Below, piece by piece: positions 59,801 through 64,000 of a stretch of 64,000 bases of DNA (positions are counted from its first letter, which is position 1; the number at the start of each line of letters is the position of its first letter). The stretch comes from a virus: IMG/VR virus record IMGVR_UViG_3300008108_000016, positions 1 through 64,000 of that record; one strand, 5' to 3'. The notes beneath the pieces were generated by a model. It ran no database searches. It was not told where the DNA came from and worked only from the letters and a program-made list of their open reading frames with translations. The translations under genes were made by a program, and so were the position numbers.

Positions 59801-61928
59801 TTCTACCTTTTAATTGTTGACGAATGATTGTATTCATTACAGATGGGTGATCCACAACTATTTTCCAACTTAAACTACCTGTTCTTTGGGTGTTTTTATA
59901 TGTAAAAATTGGTTCGGGTCTACCTAAAAATGATGTCGGATTCCAATTCGCTCTACTATCTTCACTAAATGAAATATCATATGGTGGGAACCACATTATT
60001 CTACCTCCATTTGGGCCTTTTTCACAAGTCGGTAAATCATCATATCTAAAATTAGGTTCACTTGATGTTCTCCAAGCTAAATTCTCAATTGAGAACATAT
60101 ATTTTTTAACTTTATTATCTATGATGTTTGTTGATCCAGGATTTCTTAATGGTGCAATATTTAAATTGTATGTATTATCAAGAACTGAATTATGGAATTT
60201 TCTTCCTGATATTGTTATACCATCCGTTTTTTGTAAATCCGCATATGTAAAGTATGGTGTATCTTTTTGGAAAACACGACAATATTCTCTACCAACTTCA
60301 AACCCACTAACACCAATCGTATTATCATTAGTTGATGAATCATAATAAGCAATAACTTGAGATCCTTTTGTCATTTCTTTATATCCGTCATTGAATACTT
60401 TAGATACCTGACTTATCGCATTACCAACGTGTTTTAATCTTTTTGCCCCTTGTACATTATCAGCAGCATTAATTATTCTTTGGGTATTATCAAGTATAGA
60501 TCCACCTTTATACTCAATCTCAGTTGATTGATTTTGACTATATTGAGATTCAATAATATTAAATTCATCATCTTTCTCAAATACTTCACCCCCTCTACCA
60601 ACTTTAAATCCCGCATCAGGTTTATATTTAGGTGATGTCCAAACAAATTTACCATCAATACCATCTCCATCTTGAAATGATTTTGCCGCTAAACCAAAGT
60701 TTATCTTTCCTTCATTACCCTCATATAGTTTACCTAATTCATCAGGCCCATAAACAATGGTTGCTTGTTGTTTACCAAACCTATCAACAGCAATTTCATT
60801 TGCGGGTGATGTAATTTGTGATGGTTCAGAAGTAACACTACCAACATAGTATCCTCCACCACCTTCACTTCCCTTGAATAGATTGTTGATTGCACTTGAT
60901 ACTCCTTGAATTAGGTTCTTTTGGTACTGTGGTCTATATAAATTATAATCTAAATTTGCAAATAATATTGATTGTTGACCATTTCCAGTATTTGCTAAAA
61001 ATATCTCTGACGGGTTTCTATATTTATTTAGGATTGGACCTAAAGCTCCACCCGTTAAATTGTTTGCAACATTTAATCCATTTGGTACATTTCCAATTGG
61101 ATCGTCTTCATTAAAATAATCACCAGGTATAAATGAAACAGGGAAATAAGTTCCCGATAATCTATTTGCAAATGATACCGCCGCTAATGCGGGATTTTCA
61201 GGGACAGTAATTTTCCAATTTTTTATAAAAAATGGTTGTTGACCTGTCGCCAATAAACTCGCACTAAATGGATCTGATAATGTATCCAAATTAATTGACC
61301 CTATAGTCAATTGTTCTAATTCGGTTGCTATTCTATCTTCAAAATATCCTTTTAATTGAGCCGCACCAATTTTTGCAAGATATGAATCTTGAGATAGTAA
61401 ACCATCACTTCCATTTGGATTATTACTTGTTAATATTTCATATGGACTATAAACCGATGGGACGAATATTGACGGATCCCAATATGGTAAATAAAATTTA
61501 TTTGATGTAATAACATCAGTTATAATAACCAAATCTTTATAACCAGATTCAGGACCATATTTATTTTGGATATAAGCGGCATCAATATAAAATTCATTAA
61601 CTAAATCCAATATTGTGTCATTAGGATCATAAGGACCTTTATTAGACTCCACAGGGTATGGTGCACCAGGTATTGTATACTTACCAATAAATCCACCATC
61701 GGGTCCGTATTCGTTTAACGGATAAAGTTGTTGTGCAAATTGATTTGTTGAGATATATACATCAGGAGAATCAATTACATTACTATTATTTAATGGTGAA
61801 ACTTCATAGGTAACATTTCCTGCAGGAGGAGTATAAACCCCTTGTACTTGATATGGGGCTAAATTTCTAGCAATTAATGTGTTTCTAAATGATGCCGATG
61901 AAGCAAATGATAATACACTATCTGACAT
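56838..61928 (-). CDS. Large tail/baseplate protein with OmpA-like domain
   Basis: A 1696-residue protein. Around 640-700 it has GGRIMWFPPYDISFSEDS and a following Lys-Ile-Val strand, and around 1190-1250 LVLRIGDFYHTKIVPNSLSI and NPEGIGVQPMIAKITLNFDF, beta segments I associate with T4-like tail-tube-initiator or baseplate proteins. Between them, at about 905-995, is an OmpA-like domain (VTLEMFGSASPIQEVQYNQY, LSDRRIDSVIKWF), a fold that normally binds peptidoglycan. A coiled coil lies near 1435-1475. The protein follows the tape-measure-like gene and is directly coupled to gp53-like. A role in cell-wall contact during tail penetration is an inference. Confidence 0.65.
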   Translation of the reverse strand: MSDSVLSFASSASFRNTLIARNLAPYQVQGVYTPPAGNVTYEVSPLNNSNVIDSPDVYISTNQFAQQLYPLNEYGPDGGFIGKYTIPGAPYPVESNKGPYDPNDTILDLVNEFYIDAAYIQNKYGPESGYKDLVIITDVITSNKFYLPYWDPSIFVPSVYSPYEILTSNNPNGSDGLLSQDSYLAKIGAAQLKGYFEDRIATELEQLTIGSINLDTLSDPFSASLLATGQQPFFIKNWKITVPENPALAAVSFANRLSGTYFPVSFIPGDYFNEDDPIGNVPNGLNVANNLTGGALGPILNKYRNPSEIFLANTGNGQQSILFANLDYNLYRPQYQKNLIQGVSSAINNLFKGSEGGGGYYVGSVTSEPSQITSPANEIAVDRFGKQQATIVYGPDELGKLYEGNEGKINFGLAAKSFQDGDGIDGKFVWTSPKYKPDAGFKVGRGGEVFEKDDEFNIIESQYSQNQSTEIEYKGGSILDNTQRIINAADNVQGAKRLKHVGNAISQVSKVFNDGYKEMTKGSQVIAYYDSSTNDNTIGVSGFEVGREYCRVFQKDTPYFTYADLQKTDGITISGRKFHNSVLDNTYNLNIAPLRNPGSTNIIDNKVKKYMFSIENLAWRTSSEPNFRYDDLPTCEKGPNGGRIMWFPPYDISFSEDSRANWNPTSFLGRPEPIFTYKNTQRTGSLSWKIVVDHPSVMNTIIRQQLKGRKADEVNSIMDSFFAGCVKYDIYDLALKFNTIPTSQLYTYQQLLNDPRTTKEEADIILSQIPSEPTAGGNGGSDDTQQGTQPDSQTTIESSPEEQISCSDLNGFLNYSFYFENDSPYYNPDIQNPQDPAEWKIAGPLGRGAYSNQGANQNYDYEQYYNFYLSLRDSAYVTKAPEKCYASGSTEPFTKEGIQKFFDDTVIYNFEKIKNEFLPKIKEIIIDKKGTVTLEMFGSASPIQEVQYNQYLSDRRIDSVIKWFKKQNIDGTSFDQLIKDQKLMIKTVPQGETAEVSPIGKDGGSQFKINCGVNIRDNTPNGPINRNGGEWYSVPAMACRRVKINGIIATIGKPVEKIENNVTVEEENKTQDDSNANLNKDIPPIKPVPNPDPIQKVKDGISKKILRHLFSECDYFDVIKESDPMIYDSLRDKIRYFSPAFHSTTPEGLNSRLTFLQQCMRPGQTIPVIGPDGKPKYNDSLNTAFGAPPILVLRIGDFYHTKIVPNSLSISYEPLVFDINPEGIGVQPMIAKITLNFDFIGGHGLAGPVKELQNALSFNYYGNTEIYDERSIATEDTSERDAQLVEKIVKGGSTTIAPVTTNQENNQQPQIGGGTVGTILSTNLQNDGSFETGEIEYKSLITELSNGTQNYFKTIFNQLKTITNTTNYGIMGLAYLDRDFSTGEISEYNDSQPNIPLYGKSNSIEKRVKSLIEATLDDVKLNNDPITSNKDKYKTQNNATNAQIRNLETKIQEEVAKMQEEINLTIITPLNTMTSYQENYNYTLRKMDVISDSFDGIKLGGGDYKVYTLISGDSVINEIRNTYITDVGGALLGYDISFLNGMIFNTNVYNEKNNLFVPVDTSTNISINANNRFYMVMSSIFTDDNKYNTFVDSITSVDKVKDNQSLIEAIKQTCEEIKLQHKKEHDAEIKKFDDIEKGEVYKQFETFTITEFDTKVSYTTDNIGNNLQKKNRLKNLYSDVNVNVSNKTYNGKVKFV

Positions 61929-61944
61929 ATAATATCTTTATCTT

Positions 61945-61951
61945 ATAAATA
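61945..61951 (-). promoter_or_regulatory. TATTTAT box, candidate late promoter
   Basis: TATTTAT (minus strand) 16 bases before the ATG of the 1696-residue gene, in a 55-base gap. Confidence 0.5.
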
Positions 61952-61983
61952 CCTAATTTGTATTTTTTTATTGTAAAAAAGTG

Positions 61984-63774
61984 TTATGCTATTAACCCAG
62001 TGTTAATATTTTTAGCGGTCTTAACTATAGCATCCGCATTAATAGGATTTGATGCCCATTCTGTCATTATTTTTGTAACTTCAGCGGACGTTAAATTAGG
62101 CGGTACTTTTGAAAAATCAAAAACGTGAGTTAATTGTATGTTTTGTGCGGTTTCAGTGGCAGTATTTATTCTTGTATTTGTTGATGAAATATTGGTTGCC
62201 GGACTTGTTATTGTATTTGTTGTTGCCGGTGTTGCGGTTGTTGTTCCTAATATATTTGACATATCAGGTAAATAATTTGTAACTCCTTTAATTTTATCAC
62301 CAATACCATTAATAATATTTTGAAACCCGCTTGTATCAATTCCCATAACGGCAGTATCAAGCGTTTCCATTAATTTCTTCATAACATTATCAAAATCTTT
62401 ACTAACCAATTCAGGGGTAACAAATTTTCCTTTTTCAACAGTACTAATGATTGTATCAGTCGCTTCTTTATAACCTTTTTGCGCCGGCACTGATTTTGCA
62501 ACACCATAAGTAATACTCGTCACCAATCTATCAATTGATGTGTTTAATTGAACCAATTGTGATAATTGATTTCTTGCAATTCCTTCCGCGGTTTCTCCTT
62601 GTAGTAATTGTTCGTCTTTTAATGATTTTATCTCATTAGCAGTTAATTGTCCGACTTCTTTTGTAATATATTCACCTGTCCATTCACCTGTCTTTTCATC
62701 AACTTCTCTAACTTGTATTTGTGCTTTTCCACCTTCATCAATCTGAGCCATGCTCGCAATTAATTCTCTATCCTCTTCTTTTATATCAGGGGAGAATTTA
62801 ATTTGTTTTAACTTCATATCAAAATTAGCAGCATTAAGTGCCATTTTCTGAAGTTCACCTCCCGTCATTCCTATTGACTTGGCGATTTCATTCATCTGTC
62901 TTTTTGCTCCAGGTAATATCTCAAATTGTTTTGTCTGCTCATTAAATCTTGTGAACTGTTTTGTCATATCAACAATTTGATTCTGAAGTTCAGTTGGGTC
63001 ATTTTGTGCTAAATCCATTAATCTTAATGGATCCAATAATTCACTTGTTTGAACTCCCAATCTTTGTAAACTAGCAGCAAAATCAATAGCACCTTCAGGA
63101 TCAAATACTTTTTCTGTTATTTCAAATATTTTACCCATATCAATACCTAAACGAGATGCTTGAGCCGCCATTTTCGCAAGACCTTTAACCCCTCCTTCAA
63201 AATTGAATAGGTTCATCTTATCCAAATTTTTAACAACCCCCGCAGAAACACTTCCAACGGTAACACCAGCCTGATTTGCGATTTTAGCAACATCAACCAT
63301 TCTTTCCCCAATTTGAGATATAGGTACTCCAACATCTTGAAAAGATTTTGCCATAACCTTTCCTTCTTGACCTGTTATCTTTGCGGTTGCGGCAAGCTCA
63401 ACAAGTTGGTCATCAGTCAAACTTAAATTAACATTGAATGCATTAACTAAATCTTTATAATCGTCAGTAACATCACTAGCCTTTAAACCTAATTCAAGAT
63501 ATCTCGGTATTGTATCGGCAATTGTTGACGTTAATTCTTGTCCTCTTTTGGAACCAACCCCTAAAACTTGAATTAATTGTGCGGATTTAGCGTCAAGATC
63601 TAATATTGCTCTACCAATTTTTTGTGGGACTGACGCAATTTCACTTACTAAATTATTTAAGATGTTAGTAGGTTTTTCCCAAAATTCACCTAGTTTTTTT
63701 ACCGCATCAAATTGTTCTGGATCATATCCAGATGAAGAATCCGCCTTAACACCACTATCTTGAAAAAACATCAT
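61984..63774 (-). CDS. Tail tape-measure-like protein
   Basis: A 596-residue, strongly helical protein with long amphipathic segments (for example GRAILDLDAKSAQLIQVLG, GQELTSTIADTIPRYLELGL, DLVNAFNVNLSLTDDQLVEL) and phenylalanine/glycine-containing heptads, the general look of a tape-measure protein. T4 gp29 has 590 residues, so the length agrees. Tape-measure proteins set tail length and pass through the tube. No membrane segment or hydrolase domain is visible. It is the first of a tail series that continues with the OmpA-domain and hub proteins. The call rests on composition, length and gene order. Confidence 0.65.
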   Translation of the reverse strand: MMFFQDSGVKADSSSGYDPEQFDAVKKLGEFWEKPTNILNNLVSEIASVPQKIGRAILDLDAKSAQLIQVLGVGSKRGQELTSTIADTIPRYLELGLKASDVTDDYKDLVNAFNVNLSLTDDQLVELAATAKITGQEGKVMAKSFQDVGVPISQIGERMVDVAKIANQAGVTVGSVSAGVVKNLDKMNLFNFEGGVKGLAKMAAQASRLGIDMGKIFEITEKVFDPEGAIDFAASLQRLGVQTSELLDPLRLMDLAQNDPTELQNQIVDMTKQFTRFNEQTKQFEILPGAKRQMNEIAKSIGMTGGELQKMALNAANFDMKLKQIKFSPDIKEEDRELIASMAQIDEGGKAQIQVREVDEKTGEWTGEYITKEVGQLTANEIKSLKDEQLLQGETAEGIARNQLSQLVQLNTSIDRLVTSITYGVAKSVPAQKGYKEATDTIISTVEKGKFVTPELVSKDFDNVMKKLMETLDTAVMGIDTSGFQNIINGIGDKIKGVTNYLPDMSNILGTTTATPATTNTITSPATNISSTNTRINTATETAQNIQLTHVFDFSKVPPNLTSAEVTKIMTEWASNPINADAIVKTAKNINTGLIA

Positions 63775-63795
63775 TTGTTATTATTTTATATATTG

Positions 63796-63802
63796 ATAAA
63801 TA
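63796..63802 (-). promoter_or_regulatory. TATTTAT box, candidate late promoter
   Basis: TATTTAT (minus strand) 21 bases before the ATG of the tape-measure-like gene, overlapping the gap after the edge ORF. Confidence 0.5.
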
Positions 63803-63809
63803 TCAAATA

Positions 63810-63977
63810 TTATTTTTTATTATCTTCAATAATCTTATCAATAAGATATCTTCTAACATATGTTGGCATAGACAAAAATTCCGAGTATTGTGTTCTCAGA
63901 AATTTTGTCATAAAATAATATTCATCAAGTAGGTTTTTAGAATGATCAGAAGAAAGGCCGAAAAAATTCCACCCCAA
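63810..63977 (-). CDS. Small ORF beside the tape-measure gene, start uncertain
   Basis: Minus-strand frame ending in TAA at 63810-63812. From a possible TTG start at 63977 it gives 55 residues with GWNFFGLSSDHSKNLLDEYY and a charged basic C-terminal helix (MPTYVRRYLIDKIIEDNKK). No ATG exists upstream before two in-frame TGA codons at about 63990-63995, so either TTG is used or the peptide is reached by frameshift from another frame. Small proteins of this look beside tape-measure genes often act in tail assembly, but I cannot identify this one. Confidence 0.45.
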   Translation of the reverse strand: MGWNFFGLSSDHSKNLLDEYYFMTKFLRTQYSEFLSMPTYVRRYLIDKIIEDNKK

Positions 63978-64000
63978 AAGTGATATTGGTCATCACTCTT

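Noticed and set aside
63960-63984. Programmed -1 frameshift site at the T-run
   Set aside because: The phase of the T-run does not form a standard X-XXY-YYZ slippery heptamer; kept only as a low-interest possibility for the edge ORF.
1-64000. tRNA or rRNA genes
   Set aside because: The gaps between genes are short and none shows a cloverleaf or rRNA-like sequence on inspection.

Overview
The window is a piece of a large, AT-rich genome of a contractile-tailed (T4-like) bacteriophage. It contains T4-type baseplate genes (gp25, gp6 and gp53 families) beside a T4-type replication and recombination set: UvsX, a gp32-like ssDNA-binding protein, a DnaB/gp41 helicase, a 5'-3' exonuclease, a primase, a gp47/SbcD-like nuclease subunit and a RuvC-like nuclease. 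No integrase, tRNA, CRISPR array or insertion sequence was seen. The host is probably a member of Bacteroidota. This is an inference from SprB-type repeats (a family typical of Bacteroidota surface proteins), a DUF5522-like protein, delta-60 and PKD modules, and the general lack of Shine-Dalgarno sequences.

Layout. (1) 1-4186, minus strand: tightly overlapping replication-type genes (SbcD-like phosphoesterase, PD-(D/E)XK nuclease, zinc-finger/Toprim primase) and small unknown genes, two of them very short. (2) 4260-14433, plus strand: a cassette of eight secreted-looking adhesin or fibre proteins and small partners, with Thr-Pro linkers, tandem glycine/threonine repeats and a delta-60 propeller inserted in one of two paralogues. 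(3) 14488-15093, minus: a RuvC-like nuclease, convergent with the cassette. (4) 15144-26687, minus: a second adhesin cassette with SprB repeats, two large paralogous beta-roll repeat proteins and a structural protein carrying an AFGRLR motif. (5) 26687-41931, minus: baseplate and tail genes, down to gp6 and gp25. (6) 41984-48937, minus: DUF5522-like protein, B12-dependent ribonucleotide reductase, helicase, an unknown, exonuclease, UvsX, gp32-like protein, bounded by intrinsic terminators. (7) 49037-63977, minus: a Pro-rich coiled-coil protein, a very large hub-like protein (2184 aa), gp53/LysM-like protein, a 1696-aa protein with an OmpA-like domain, a tape-measure-like protein and an edge ORF.

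How the parts fit. Groups 5 and 7 should build a baseplate whose proteins are much larger than those of T4. Groups 2 and 4 look like interchangeable receptor-binding parts assembled from a small pool of shared modules. Group 6 supplies deoxynucleotides and the replication/recombination machinery.

The most interesting signals are a shared TATTTAT box just upstream of nearly every structural transcription unit (a candidate late promoter), the modular host-like adhesin cassettes, a multi-helix hydrophobic segment in the middle of a baseplate protein, and a 34-bp direct repeat at the window edge that appears to cut off the gp47-like gene and may be an assembly artefact. All family assignments were made by eye; no database search was run.
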